The position numbers were made by a program, and so were the translations under genes. This document shows positions 30,923 through 42,468 of a stretch of DNA of 64,000 nucleotides, in pieces. The stretch comes from Symbiodinium natans (taxonomy: Eukaryota > Sar > Dinophyceae > Suessiales > Symbiodiniaceae). Where the stretch lies: positions 1 through 64,000 of the forward strand of contig CAJNDS010000070.1 of NCBI GenBank assembly GCA_905221605.1, given 5' to 3'. The notes beneath the pieces were generated by a model. It ran no database searches, had not been told where the DNA came from, and saw nothing but the letters and a program-made list of their open reading frames with translations. How positions within the stretch are numbered: position 1 is the first letter of the stretch; every line of letters begins with the position of its first letter.

Positions 30923-32640
30923 CCAGTTGTGGCAACGACAGCTAGCGTACTTGTGCATGATTCACAGAATTAAACGTTTGGCTGCGAAACCGCCTGGGCG
31001 GGTCTGCCAATCACGTTTGCCCTCAAACCCTAAACCCTAAACCTAAACACAACCTAAAACCCTAAACCATAATTACACATAACCCCTCACCAGCAAAAAC
31101 CCTCATTCAGCCTAAAACCAAAAACCTGAACACCCCGCTCCACTTGCAGACACGGCGCTGTCCAAAGGCTGCGAAGATGCACAAGTCCTCGCGCAAGGTC
31201 GAGACTCGAAAAAGCACAGCAACGAACAGGTTCTAGTTGTTTTAGGGTTAGGGTGGACTCGTCCGGTTGGGCTCGCATCCAAAAACAAAAATTGAATTGA
31301 TTCGTATGGAGTTTTAGTTACCCTAAAAAAGAAAAAAAAGAGACCCCACTCTGACACATTTGAGGGTTTCATGTTTAGGGGTGAGGGTTGAGGGCTGATC
31401 AAAAGCAGGAAGGGCGACAGGGAAACGAAAAGGCAAACTAGGTTGCCTATAAACCTGGTACACTGTACCAACTAGAGAATGTGCCCCACCAGAAAAACCA
31501 GAAGCTTCCAAGAACCAAGCACATGCAGGGAGAATGGGGGTTTAGACCAAAACATTAGACCCTAACCCTCAGCCCCTAACCCTGACCCTAAAACACCTTA
31601 GTAACCCGAACTTGATGAACGGAACACTAAGCCTAAACTAAACATCGCAGGCCGGGATTGCAACAAACTTTCCACCTACACCAACACAAAGCTCTCATAC
31701 TTCTGTTATTTTTCTTAACCTTCGACATGTTTAGGTTAGGGTTGGGATGTTCGCCATGGGTACTATCAGTCCTTCTAGGGAGTATAATGGGGGGTAACCT
31801 AATACCTATTGAGGATGGTGCAATGGGGGAGCAGCCAGAGTATTAGGGTTTGGGGTTTAGGGTTGTGGCTCGGGGTTAGGGTTTGAACTTTAGTGCTTTA
31901 GGGCACCGCCCAAGACACGAGCCACTATTAAGGGCAAAACATGCTCGGATCACGCAAGTCCAGGATATGAAGATTTACGACCCGCAAAAACACAACAAAT
32001 AACATGCAAGAACTAAAATGATAGGCAGAGCTTATCAATACTCGTCCGCGGGTCCCTGACAGACGCAACTGTGTGTGTAGAGAAAAATCTGCATGACTGT
32101 GGGCCGTCGCGAGACAATCACAAAGGTTTAGGGTTTAGGGTTTCGGGCCGTCACTCAGGGGGCAACGGGGGTATAGGGAGGAATGGTGCGTGTGTGTGGG
32201 GGAGAGAGTGGAAACGGTTTTATCATATAAGCCACTTTCCCCGAAGTCCCTGTACACTCTTTGGAATTTTTTTGCGCGCTCGCGGTTTGTCTTTGATACA
32301 TAGGCCGAGATGTAACGACAAACCCAACAAAAAAAAACCCTCACCCTCAAACACTTCAACCCTCAACCCCTAAAACCCAACCATAAACCTAAACCGTAAG
32401 CCCAAACCCTTAAACCATGACCCTAAACCCCAAACCCTAACCCTAAACCCCGGGACAGGCCTGGAGGAAGCGGGTGGCGGGGATCGCTAGGGTGGGGCGG
32501 CTCTCCTCTGATGAAGGGCGCCGTGGGGATTTAAGGTCTAGGGTTAGGGTTGGGTTTTAGAAGGCTAGGGTGCTGGGTTCTAGGTTTTTGTTTTGCAGGT
32601 TTTGGGATCCTAGTGGGGTTTGGGCATTGTGTAAGAGCTC

Positions 32641-32735
32641 CGAAAAAATAGGGATACCTTATGGGGGCTCCGTATTCTAGTGGATCCTACTATTTGGGAT
32701 CTACTTGCGGGGGTCCTTATATTCGTAAACCCCAC
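32641..32735. mobile_element. MITE family M9 copy
   Basis: CCGAAAAAATAGGGATACC on the left, inverted GTGGGGTTTACGAATATAAGG on the right, inner TCCTACTATTTGGGATCTA. Confidence 0.65.
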
Positions 32736-32744
32736 GTGTACTGC

Positions 32745-32880
32745 ATGAGTTCATGGTTGGGAGAGTATTATTTTGGTAGTTTCTATCAGGATTGATTTAC
32801 GATTTTGTGTAGTGTCTATTCCTGATTGAGTAAACTACCCTTAAAGATCTAAAATGCTACTCCTGACAAAAGTTTGCGGG
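32745..32880. mobile_element. Repeat element shared with 42268-42365
   Basis: GAGTTCATGGTTGGGAGAGT and AGATCTAAAATGCTA..CC are shared in order with 42268-42365. An inner inverted match GGTAGTTT/AAACTACC suggests a MITE. Confidence 0.5.
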
Positions 32881-33947
32881 GAAGTTCAGGGTTGGGGCCG
32901 AAGTTCTTCAGGGTGTGAGTGGTTCGGGGTGAGGGGGCGGTAAACTTGGGAGGTCCACCCCTTATACTAACAGTCATTAACTAGGGATTCTAGTTTGTAG
33001 GCCATATTAGGGGCTCTGTTAGAAAAAGGGGGAAACATGCCCGACATTATGTATATATTTATTACCCTCTTATGAACTCTATGTGCTTAAGAGCCAAGAA
33101 AGTAAAGAAAATCCTCATATACTGCCTTTGTAAGAAACAAAGGTTACGGTCATTATTTGGGGGGGGTCTATCAAAAGTTAGAATTGCCGCAGACGATGGA
33201 GTAGCCATGTACATGCTTGCCTGTCTCAAAGGGCAGCCTCAACGGTATTGCACCATGGTGCGTTCGATGTCTTGTGAAGCTAGCCACAACCGTCCGAACC
33301 TAAAATAGAAACCCTTTTTTTTTGAACCAAAACTCGGTATCAGCTGGCCCACCAAACCCTAAACCTAAACACTAACCAAAACCTAACCTAAACCCCTAAA
33401 AACCCGAAACAGTAAACCCAAGAACCAAGCCCCAAAACCGAAAACCTAAGCCTAAACACTAACCCTAAACCCTAAACCCTCACCTAAGCTCATCCTCGAA
33501 GTACGAATGCAGACGCAGGCTGCATGTTTCCTGGCTGGGGAAAGGCGACGTGCAGAGCGAGTCCCAGTCTGTTTGCCTAAAGGGTTTACGGTTTAGGGGG
33601 TAGGGCTAGGGCTTTAGGGTTTGGGATGTGTAGTCCGGGGTTGGTTCAGTTTGCGATCTGGGTTCTGTCTAGGGCGTGGGGAGTACTGTAGGGGGGCCTG
33701 GGCCTACGTTGAGGAGTTAGGGCTTTACGCTTAGGGTTCTACAAGGCAGTCCTAGTGTTTAGGTTAGGGTTAGGGTTTAGGGTTTAGGGTTTAGGGTTAG
33801 GGTTAGGTTTAGGGTTTAGGGTTTAGGGTTAGGGTTAGGTTTTTTTGGGTAGGGTAGGGTTAGGGTTTTAGGGTTTAGGGTTTAGGGGTTCGGGTTTAGG
33901 GGTTTTAGGGTTTAGGGTTTAGGGTTAGGGTTCGGGTTAGGGGTTTA

Positions 33948-34013
33948 TGTTTCCTTATTAAGGGTAATATGGGCAGGATTCTGCTTTCTTCTGGGGTCTT
34001 AAGCAAAGAGTAG
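33948..34013. mobile_element. Right half of an M1 MITE abutting telomeric repeats
   Basis: CTTCCTTATTAAGGGTAATA.GGG through TTAAGCAAAGAGTAGG matches the right two-thirds of the 12086 copy. The left end is replaced by a TTTAGGG block. Confidence 0.65.
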
Positions 34014-34474
34014 GTTACGGGCAGTGCCTAAATTACGGCACCTTTCCCCTAGGGCAATACGGCAACATTGTAAAAAGGACCCCAAGAAGGACCAGAAGAT
34101 AGCATTGATTTAGAGGGTATACCCAGAATCAAGATGCATCATAATCTTCTTCTCTCTTCATCGCAGCAAGCAGCGAGTTTAAACTAGGGGTATAGGGTTT
34201 ATCGATTGGTTAGGTTCAAGGTTCAGGGCTTTAGGGCACCTTCTTGTACTCCCCTGGTTTAGGGTTTACGTAGGGTTTGAAAGCGCCCACGGCGGCCCAA
34301 AGAAAATAGGGACCCTTTTCGGTAGGCCGGGTAGGGTCCTATAGAGGGCCCCAAAATCATGCAATACGAGTAAACGGCAAACTATCTCAACCCTCTGAAC
34401 CCCCTCTCAACCGAGCCCTAAACCCTAAACCCTAAACCCTAAACCCTCAACCCTCAACCCTCTAAACCCTAAAC

Positions 34475-34566
34475 CCTCCAGCCCGGGTGCGGAGTTCCGG
34501 CCCCGTCTCCAGGCCCTTGAGGCGCTGTGGGAGCCCCTCCGGCACAGTTGGGGGGCCGAGCATGAC
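34475..34566 (-). CDS. Exon-like segment (minus), unrecognised
   Basis: Between TTTTTGGGGCTGCAG| and |GTTTAGGG the minus strand is open: VMLGPPTVPEGLPQRLKGLE then TGPELRTRAG. Good acceptor, GT donor formed by the first telomeric unit. No domain recognised. The acceptor region is repeated several times to its right (to 34803). Confidence 0.45.
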
Positions 34567-34990
34567 CTGCAGCCCCAAAAAGGGTTTTAAAGGGTTTACA
34601 GGGTTCATAGGGCTTACCTGCAGCCCCAAAAAAAGGGTTTTACAGGGTGTATAGGGGAAAAAGGGTTTGTACTAAAGGTTTATAGGGTGTATAGGGTTTA
34701 TACTAGAAAACCATGAACAGCAGCCCCCAAAAAGGGTTTTAAAGGGTTTGTAGCGTTTATAGGGTTTACATGGTTTGTAGGGCTTACATGGTATGACCTG
34801 CAGGCCCAGAAAGGGTTTATAGGGTGGATAGGGTTTATAGGGTGTGTAGGGTTTATAGGGTTTATAGGGTGTATAGGGTTTATAGGGTTTTATAGGGTTT
34901 ACAGGGTTTACAGGGTTTCATAGGGTTTACAGGGTTTTCCAGGGTTTCATAGGGTTTCAGGTTTATAGGGTATAGGGTTTAGTTTCTTTT
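34558..34990. repeat. TTTATAGGG/TTTACAGGG array with repeated acceptor block
   Basis: Degenerate nonamers (TTTATAGGG, TTTACAGGG, TGTATAGGG). The block ACCTGCAGCCCCAAAAAGGG recurs, more or less intact, near 34565, 34617, 34720 and 34796; the first and last copies are preceded by ATG (ATGACCTGCAG). Confidence 0.85.
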
Positions 34991-35039
34991 TTGGCTTTTA
35001 GGGTTTACAGGGTTTTGAGGGTTTGCCCCAAGCAGGGTC

Positions 35040-35806
35040 TTGGGTTTACAGTGCTTAGGGCTTGGCACGCGCTCTCTCGCAGGCAGTCCACGTACAGTGC
35101 TCCGAGGGGGCTTTAAGGTTCTCGAGCTTTAGGGTTTAGGGTTTAGCCGGGGTTTAGGGTTCTAGAGTTTTAGGGTTTAGGGTTTAGCCGGGGTTTAGGG
35201 TTTAGGGCTTAGAGCTTTAGGGTCTAGGTGAGTTTTGGGGGACGGCAGTGGAGACACTTTTCTGGGAAGACATTGGCCGTACAGTCCCACTCTGGTCTCC
35301 AGTGTCTACACAATGCGCACGCGGACCCTTTGGGAGCACAGTAGCGTGGGTTGGGGTTGAGGTTGCCCAGGGCCATTCAAGAAGCCGAAGTATTCCTCAA
35401 GTCAGAAGCAGCCTATTTGGTTTTGGGTTGTCCTGTGTCGCTTGTACCTCGGGCTTGTGGGCTTGCCCGGTTGCTTTTAGTGGAGGAGGGGGACTAACTT
35501 TGATTGAAGCTCTGTGGAAACCCTAAAGGTTTCCCGAAACCCTGAACACTAAACTCTAAACGCGCACACTCGAAGCTCGAAACCCTTCGACTTACTGGCA
35601 GGCTGTTAGTCATGCAGTTCGCCGACTCATTGCCCCTCAGCCTCTGCAGACAAAGCAATCTGCAGAAACCGGCCCAAAACTACCTGCAGTCTTATGGGTT
35701 ATACCTACTAGTTGACGAGTTGCTACTAAACTGTAGGTAAATAGAGTCGCAGGTAAACCGTAAACCCTAAGCGTCCTGCGATAAGGTTTTGGACGAGAGA
35801 GCTTTG

Positions 35807-35843
<37 letters not shown>

Positions 35844-36900
35844 GGGGAAACAGTGCGGAAGAAACATCAGGGAAAGACAAGGTTCTGGGTGCTCCTCCAG
35901 GATGATGTCGCCTTGGCCTTGGCATTCAGCGAGGCGAACCGAAATACATTCACCATTTCATTGACTACTCCGTTGGTCTGTGGTTGTAACAGAGATCTCT
36001 CTCTCTCGCTCTTTTTAATTTTTGATTTTTTCCAGCGGAATCGGTCAACACCGGGATTGTTCTTTCAGGAAATGCCCCTATTCGCCGAGTTCGCCTCCTA
36101 GTTCATCGAGTTTGGCTAGTTGTAACTTCAGGAAGAACAAGGGACAATTCCCAGTGCAGCTCGGAAAATCGGAAACTCTTGCTTACTGTTTGGTGCCCTG
36201 AACCCTAAACCCTCATCCCCCAACCCTCCAGAGCTTAAACCCTGACAGCCAGGCCCCCACGCCGAACGCCCGTGTGGCGACCAGGCTCCAACCCCATGTG
36301 CGCTGGACGACCTCAGGGCGATAGTTCGACCCCCTCTGGGTTGCCCGGGAACCTAGGATCAAAAAGGGTGCCCCTTTTTTTGCTTAAAGGGGTAGTATAC
36401 GGAATACCTGGAACAAGCGTACTTTACTGGGCATCCCAGTCCTTTTTCTGCGGGGTACTGACGTTTGTGGTGTGTATATTGCAAGGTCCCCCTAAACAAA
36501 CAGAACTGCAGTTACGGTTTCCTGGTTTCTATACGGGTTAAGGGCTGCTTAAGTAGTGCGTAAAAGTGTTGTTGGAGATAACCTCACGCGTGCACGTCCG
36601 ACACGCTGCCGACAATGGCACGTCTGGCCTTGATGAGTTGTACAGGCTGCCCCGCCTAGCTAAACCCTGAACCCCAAATCCTAAACCCTAAACCCCAAAC
36701 CCTAAACCCTAAATCCTAAACCCTAAACCCCAAACCCCTAAAGCTCCCCCCCCCAGCCACGAAAGGCCTCACAGCCGTTGTTCCGCTCCACGAAGGGCTG
36801 TGCAGTCTGCAGGATATCAGCACCGGTCCTCCGGGCTTCGTAATCGGCTTAAGATACTGAATGTCATGCACCGGGAAGGCAATACTGCATACGTTGTACT
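35040..36900. other. Low-information stretch with poly-G and degenerate M2 piece
   Basis: Telomeric blocks at 35130-35230, a poly-G of 35 (35808-35842), an M2-like piece near 36347-36410, and a GC-rich segment at 36765-36850 that is open in several frames. An element with ACCTGC.../GCAGGT ends may span 35675-35755. No gene is supported. Confidence 0.4.
35808..35842. repeat. Poly-G run of about 35
   Basis: Uninterrupted G tract after GCTTTGC. Confidence 0.97.
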
Positions 36901-36914
36901 ATGTATGGTAAACG

Positions 36915-36917
36915 ATG

Positions 36918-36953
<36 letters not shown>

Positions 36954-37160
36954 TACACATATAATATTGCGTGTATATATATACATACATATATATATAT
37001 ATAGATACATATACATATGCATATGCATGATATATGTTATATAATTAGTATAATAAATATAATTATACATATATGTATATATACATATACGCATAATACA
37101 TACAGACAGACATACTGACATACATATAAGGCTGTATACACATATATATATAACACATAT
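36915..37160. repeat. (AT)n/(ATAC)n microsatellite tract
   Basis: AT-, GTAT- and CATA-rich simple sequence; no gene. Confidence 0.92.
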
Positions 37161-37938
37161 TTCTATGTATGTATATGTTTGTTTATAAAAAACTATACTT
37201 ATGTTTGCACATGCTTACTTAGGCAAAAACTTTAAGCCCCCCCCAGGTAGTAAAGTTCCTAAACCCTAAACCACAAGACTCCAAGCCCTCGCATGCCCAG
37301 GAGATCCTGGAGACATCCTTATGTTTCTGGCTCCTCGGAAGGAGTTCGGGAATTTGGCATCTTGTACACCCCCCCCCCCCCCCCCCCGGCACCCAAACAC
37401 CTGAAGAGATCATATGAAAACCTTAATCCCCAACTCCCTACTAAGAACCCCTAACCCTAAACCCCGAACCCCAAACCCTAAGCCCCCAGGCCGGGTTGTG
37501 CAACGAGCCTCCGTGCTGGGGGCGAGGTCGGCTGAGCAGTGGCCGCGCCGTCCATGGCCGTGGTGGGATGGTTTCGTGCGGTGGTGGGGCGATGGGTTAG
37601 GGTTTAGGGTTTAGGGCTTAGGGCTTAGGGTTTAGGGTTTCAGGGCTCCTGAAATGTGGGGCTGGGTCACTCCGCAAATACGTAACCTTGGATCAGCTGG
37701 CAGCCTTGCATTCTGCTGGGGGAGGGTCTGGGTAGGTTCAGATCTCAACCCAAACCCTTCCGGCAAGGAAGAGGCCGCTGCGACGAGGTCAGAAGCTACG
37801 AACCTCTGATTAATGCGTCCATGACTTGTTGCAACATGAAAGCAGCTTGAGCCCACGCAAGGGGAACTTTGTAGCCACATGTACAAGCGACTGAAAGGTC
37901 TCAAAATCCTACCAAACCAACTGTCGTCTTCTGGGCGA

Positions 37939-38080
37939 GTTGGGATGTTTATTCCCCCTTACACTAACACTCCTTAATAGGGATTTCAGGAACCCCTCTT
38001 TTAATCCTTCTTAAGGACTGTTACTTCGTTGCTGAGCTCATCATCCCAAAAAGAGTGTAGAGGGGAATAAGTATCCCAAA
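37939..38080. mobile_element. MITE family M4 copy (TIR TTGGGATGTT..CCCCTTA)
   Basis: GTTGGGATGTTTATTCCCCC on the left, inverted TTGGGATACTTATTCCCCT on the right. Inside CTCCTTAATAGGGATT and CTTAAGGACTGTTA are family marks. Confidence 0.7.
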
Positions 38081-38107
38081 AAGTGCAAAGTGTGCTCACT
38101 CAACTAC

Positions 38108-38180
38108 TGGGATTTTAGTACCCCCAACCCTAAACCCTAAACACTAAACCCTCTTTTAATCCCTCTTAAGGACTGTTAGT
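38108..38180. mobile_element. M4-derived piece interrupted by CCCTAAA repeats
   Basis: GGGATTTTAGTACCCC is followed by CAACCCTAAACCCTAAAC, then CCTCTTTTAATCCCTCTTAAGG. The two outer parts are adjacent in the 37939 copy. Confidence 0.65.
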
Positions 38181-38302
38181 GGCTACATGATTTGGTTGGA
38201 TTGCCTCCTTCGCCACCCTGGCAAGCAGAACTAGCGGCGACCTTCCCCAGGGTTTAGGGACTAGGGCTTAGGGCTTAGGGGTTTTCGGATTCTACCAGCT
38301 GC

Positions 38303-38430
38303 CCTACTTGGAAGCCCTTTTGACTTAGTAAGTCCACTTCGTATCCCTTAGAAGCCCTTCCAGAATCCCCATACCCCACCTGACTACCCCTACTTACTAA
38401 GTCAAACGGGCTTCCAGGTAGATCCCAAAA
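38303..38430. mobile_element. MITE family M5 copy (TIR CTACTTGGAAGCCCTTTTGA)
   Basis: CTACTTGGAAGCCCTTTTGA..TTAGTAAGT on the left, inverted CTACCTGGAAGCCCGTTTGAC on the right. Partial copies lie near 49990 and 56170. Confidence 0.75.
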
Positions 38431-38823
38431 CCCTCCAACTCCAAAATTCCTACTGCAAAGCCTAGAAACTAAAAACCTTGAACCCTAAACCCTAAACCCT
38501 AAACCCTCGTGAACTACCTCATCCTATGGCCTGACGCCTTAACCATACCACCTGTACAAAAAGGCAGTATCAGAGATCTCAAAACCCCGCAACTTAACCG
38601 ACTTAACCTTCAACTGCAGTCGGAAACCTTAAGCACGAAACCCGGATTTCTTGAGTGGAGGAACGTTCCCTGGTTATGAGTGAGTTCTCTAGGAGGGTCC
38701 AGCCTAACCCCAGGGGCCCCAAAACACTGCCCCAAACCCAATAAACCAAAACCCCCAAACCAAGCTCCAAAAAAACCCTAACCTAGACCCTAAGCCCTAA
38801 GCCCTAAGCCCTAAACCCTAAAC

Positions 38824-38903
38824 CCAAGGCTGGGCAGGGCGCGGCTTAGCCGAGGGCGCACCCCGCGAGCGTGTCTTTGCCGGTGGTGGCGTGAACATCT
38901 CGC
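38824..38903 (-). CDS. Exon-like segment (minus), Pro/Arg-rich
   Basis: After CCCTAAACCCTTAG| the minus strand is open: EMFTPPPAKTRSRGAPSAKP then RPAQ. A GT donor is formed by |GTTTAGGG. Telomeric repeats abut both edges in the CCCTAAA, exon, TTTAGGG order. No domain recognised; the low-complexity composition suggests a disordered region. Confidence 0.42.
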
Positions 38904-39631
38904 CTAAGGGTTTAGGGTTTAGGGTTTAGGGTTTAGGGTTTAGGGTTTAGGGTTTAGGGTTTAGGGTTCAGGGTGCGTCAATGCCAGAGCTTTAAGGGTT
39001 GAGGGTTGAAGGTTCAGCCCTTTTCTGCCCCCAGCTTGCGATACATCCTGGGCCGCGAGGCCCCGAAAAGGTTGAACCCGTTTCTTTTTCAACGTAGGCA
39101 TAGCTAGGCAGCGCATGGCGTAGCACCTAGATGTGTAGGGTTGAGGGCTTGGGGTTGTTTTGGGATTGTTTCGGGGGTTGTTTATAGGGCTTACGATGTT
39201 GTCGGCCCTATACAAAGTCGACTGTGAAGCTTCGCCTTTAAGGCCTTCATTGAATAAGGAAGATTCCTCTTCAACTAAGATATCATATCTACCTAGATTA
39301 GGAACTTTAAGCCCTAAGCCCTAAGGTCTCGGCCCTAAATCCTAACCCCCCGGGTCCCAGGCGTTCCTGCTTCCGGCTCAAGACCTTCTGTGCGCTCATC
39401 TCCTGGAGGGGGACTTAGGGTTTGTAAGGGGCTTGGGGTTTAGGATTGAGGGGTTTAGGGTTCATGGCCTTAGGGGTTTATAGACTTAGGGTTTATAGGG
39501 AAGGGCAAGGAAACCTGCAACCCTAAACTGACAGGGTCTCGCAAACCTTCCCTGTCCCCCTCGTACGAGAGCGTGCCTCACCTTCCACACTCAGCAGTCT
39601 TGAAAGCCCCTGCTTCTCTACACCCCAATCC

Positions 39632-39736
39632 CTAATATTTACTCAAGAACCCAAGTTGCACAATGACCCCTATATTGCCCCTATAAGGAAAATATGTTTT
39701 CAATTTTTTTGTGTGGGGTTCTTAAGAAATTCGTAG
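39632..39736. mobile_element. MITE family M1 copy, diverged
   Basis: CTAATATTTACTCAAGAACCC on the left, inverted CTACGAATTTCTTAAGAACCC on the right, with TATATTGCCCCTATAAGGAA inside. Confidence 0.65.
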
Positions 39737-39739
39737 CCA

Positions 39740-40860
39740 ACCCTAAACCCTAAACCCTGAACCCTAAACCCTAAGCCGTGAACCACAAACCGAGCCCCCA
39801 GCTCAGCCCGCAAAAAACCCCCGGCCTCTGCACCGCGGAGCTTGCGAAGAAGGCTGGCCTTCGTCATTCATCATTCATCACCCTAAACCCTAAACCCTAC
39901 ACCCCAAACCCTAAACCCTAAGCCCTAATCGCCTAAGCACTATTTAAACAAAAAACCCAAAACTGGGTCCTGCCGAAAGGAGCTCACGTTGGAAACCCTA
40001 AACCCTTGGGTTAAGGATTTTCGGTTTTAGGGGCAGAATGGGGGGCGTACTTAACTGAAATGGGGGGGTTAGTTGGGGCAGTTTACAGTACAATTGCGTG
40101 ATCTGTTCATGTAGTTGCGCTTAAACTTAAACACCCACAAAGTCGAAAGGTGCTTCAGGCGTACCACGCCCTTACCTCCCAGTCCCTCGAGATGTGAGGC
40201 CTTTTGCGGGATTTCGGCCAGGGCTTTGCGGGGGCTAAAAGAGCTTTCGTCTCACAGACTCAAAAGCCCCAAGCCAAAACTTGGGTTTAGGGTATGGGGT
40301 TTATGGTTTGGAGTTTCAGGTTTAGTGCCAAGGAGCCCCAAACCCATTCTTCCCAAGCCCGAGACCCCAAAGCCCTAACCCCCCCCGCTCCTGCCATGCC
40401 CAATCGGTTTCGTCTACTTCCGGGCAACCCGAATCAGTACATCGAACGTTTCCACTTGGGATACTAGATTGACTATTAGGGACTGTTCGAGAAAGGGGCA
40501 ACATCCCAAGTTTCAACCCTGAACCCTAAACCCTAAACCCCACACCCGAACATGCGTAGGCCGACTAGCCCAAACAGTCTGAATCCAACAGTCTGAACCC
40601 ACAACTAGGTCTCAGGGGTTTAGGGTTGATAGGGTTTAGGAGGCAAGGTTTAGGGCCTTTTATAAAAGGACGCGCATGATATACACTCACCCAAACTCAC
40701 CAATATTTCACAGGGACCCTGGGTGCACTCGCTAAGAACAGTAGTATAAACCTAATAGCAATAGAGGGCTTCGACTCTCACACTGGCAACAGCGGGCGAG
40801 GTTCTTGGTCAGACATGCGAGTGAGAAAGAACTACCTCAGGGGACCTGCATTCAACCACA
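39740..40860. other. Telomeric mosaic, no gene supported
   Basis: CCCTAAA blocks near 39745 and 39885-39930, an M4-like element at 40456-40509 (TTGGGATACTAG, inverted end CATCCCAA), and a GC-rich phrase at 39825-39875 open on both strands. Confidence 0.4.
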
Positions 40861-40863
40861 CCA

Positions 40864-40974
40864 ACTAGACCCAAGAGCAACCGAGGAATAAACAGGGTGC
40901 CTTCTTTGGTTTCAAGGGCATACAAGGGACCCTAAGCCCTAAAAATGGGAATAAGGGCCTACTCTGGATTCTAG
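40864..40974. mobile_element. MITE family M2 copy
   Basis: ACTAGACCCAAGAGCAACC on the left; right end ATAAGGGCCTACTCTGGATT CTAG is its diverged inverse. GGGTGCCTTCTTTGGTTT inside. Confidence 0.65.
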
Positions 40975-41135
40975 CCAACCAAATCCAGCGAAAGCATCCA
41001 TCCTGTGGTCCTATAGGGTGTGGGGTTTCATGGGGGGTTGAGGGTTTCGGGTTTACCTCACCCCCTCTCAACAAAAAAAAGGTGAGCAAAGGTCCGCTCG
41101 GGGTCTTTGTCACAGCACCCAAAACTAAGACCGGG

Positions 41136-41176
41136 TTTAGGGTTTAGGGTTTAGGGTTTAGGGTTTAGGGTTTAGG
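41136..41176 (+). repeat. (TTTAGGG)6 block
   Basis: Perfect heptamers followed by unique sequence; a (CCCTAAA)-type block follows at 41279-41365 with CCCCTAAA octamers. Confidence 0.95.
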
Positions 41177-41663
41177 CTTGTTTCCGCGTGTTCTTCTGGC
41201 GTTCCTAGCCCTTTTTGAGCAACGGACTTCGAGGCTGCCGGCACACATGCAACTTCCCTGAAGGAAGTGCCATCAATAACCCTAAACCACTAAACCCCTA
41301 AACCCCTAAACCCCTAAATCCCTAAACGCCTAAACCCCTAAACCCCTATACCCTAAACCCCTAACCCCCAGATGGTAGGCCCGCGGCGCTCTTGCGATCG
41401 ACCGGCTGCGTCAGTAACCTTAGTTGTTTCTAGGGTTGTACCTTGGCCCTAAACCCTAAACCCTAAACCCTACCCCCTAAGGTTGTACCGTTTTGCTTTA
41501 AGGGATCCTTTGTTAACGGTCCTTAAGGTCGTGTTAGGGCCATATATGGGAACCTTTGGGGGCACAAACCTGAGGGTCTCTTCATCCCTTAGTTGTTGTT
41601 CATGTTCTAGTCATGGTCGTGGAACCCAATAAGGAGATGAGAATCAAAACGCCAACAAGTACA

Positions 41664-41745
41664 ACCCTAAACCCTAAACCCTAAACCCTAAACCCTAAAC
41701 CCTAAACCCTAAACCCTAAACCCTAAACCCTAAACCCTAAACCTC
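41664..41745 (-). repeat. (CCCTAAA)11 block
   Basis: One of the longest uninterrupted heptamer arrays in the window. Confidence 0.95.
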
Positions 41746-41863
41746 AATCGTATCATCTAAACCTTAATGCAAAAAAAAAACAACCGTTTCTCGAAAAGGG
41801 TCTAGGTACATAGACTGTCGGCATGGCTCACCTGCTTGAAGGAGCACCTGCCACGAAGAATGC

Positions 41864-41974
41864 GCGACCACTGGTTTAGGGTTTAGGGTTTAGGGTTTAG
41901 GGCTTAGGGTTTAGGGTTTAGGGTTTAGGGTTTAGGGTTTAGGGTTTAGGGTTTGGGGTTTAGGGCGACCACTG
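41864..41974. repeat. (TTTAGGG)13 block with 10-bp flanking direct repeat
   Basis: GCGACCACTG at 41864-41873 and 41965-41974 immediately flanks the array. With the array and one copy removed the plus-strand frame LTCLKEHLPRRMRDH continues into CAFHGQGPARFEG. On the minus strand the repeat contains an acceptor-like CAG|TGGTCGC and a GTGAGC donor lies 44 nt downstream. Confidence 0.85.
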
Positions 41975-42267
41975 CGCATTTCATGGGCAAGGTCCGGCAA
42001 GGTTCGAGGGGTTCTACCTTGGGTGCGAGTCTTCATCCCTTGAAAGCTCCATATTTTCCAGGGGGGGGAGAGCTGGAGCTCCTCTGGAGCGAATGTTAGG
42101 GGTCTAGGGTTTAGGGTTTAGGGTTTAGGGCTTCGGGAAGTTTAGGCGCTTTGGGGGGGAGGGGTTTTGGAGGTAGGGTTTTGGCTCAGGTGTTCAGGAA
42201 ATGAGGCAGCTACACGACGGTGCTCGGGACGTTGACGAAGCAAAGCCGTAAACCTAAACAAAACAAA

Positions 42268-42365
42268 ACGAGTTCATGGTTGGGACAGTATTAATTATTT
42301 AAACGTTTACTACATATTGAGGTTAAGTACCCTTGAAAATGTAAAATGCTTTCCCACTACGACAA
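42268..42365. mobile_element. Repeat element shared with 32745-32880
   Basis: GAGTTCATGGTTGGGACAGT and ACCCTTGAAAATGTAAAATG match the other copy in order. Shorter by an internal deletion. Confidence 0.45.
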
Positions 42366-42468
42366 AGAAGAAAACCCTCACTACAGCCCAACCCTGTCTG
42401 CCTGTCCGCGACCTACAAGCACATGCCGAGCATCTTTCTGAAGCTGCACCCTGGGAAGGCAGCATTTT

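Larger units (their letters stand above)
28070..34470. other. Mixed region: degenerate telomeric blocks, MITEs, triplet repeats
   Basis: Contains M9 elements (30826, 32641), an element pair member at 32745-32880, triplet repeats (29628-29800, 30330-30480), a half M1 element (33948-34013) and many CCCTAAA-derived stretches. Coding-like frames near 29351-29600, 30600-30760 and 33165-33305 (plus strand) are unrecognised and individually weak. Confidence 0.4.
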
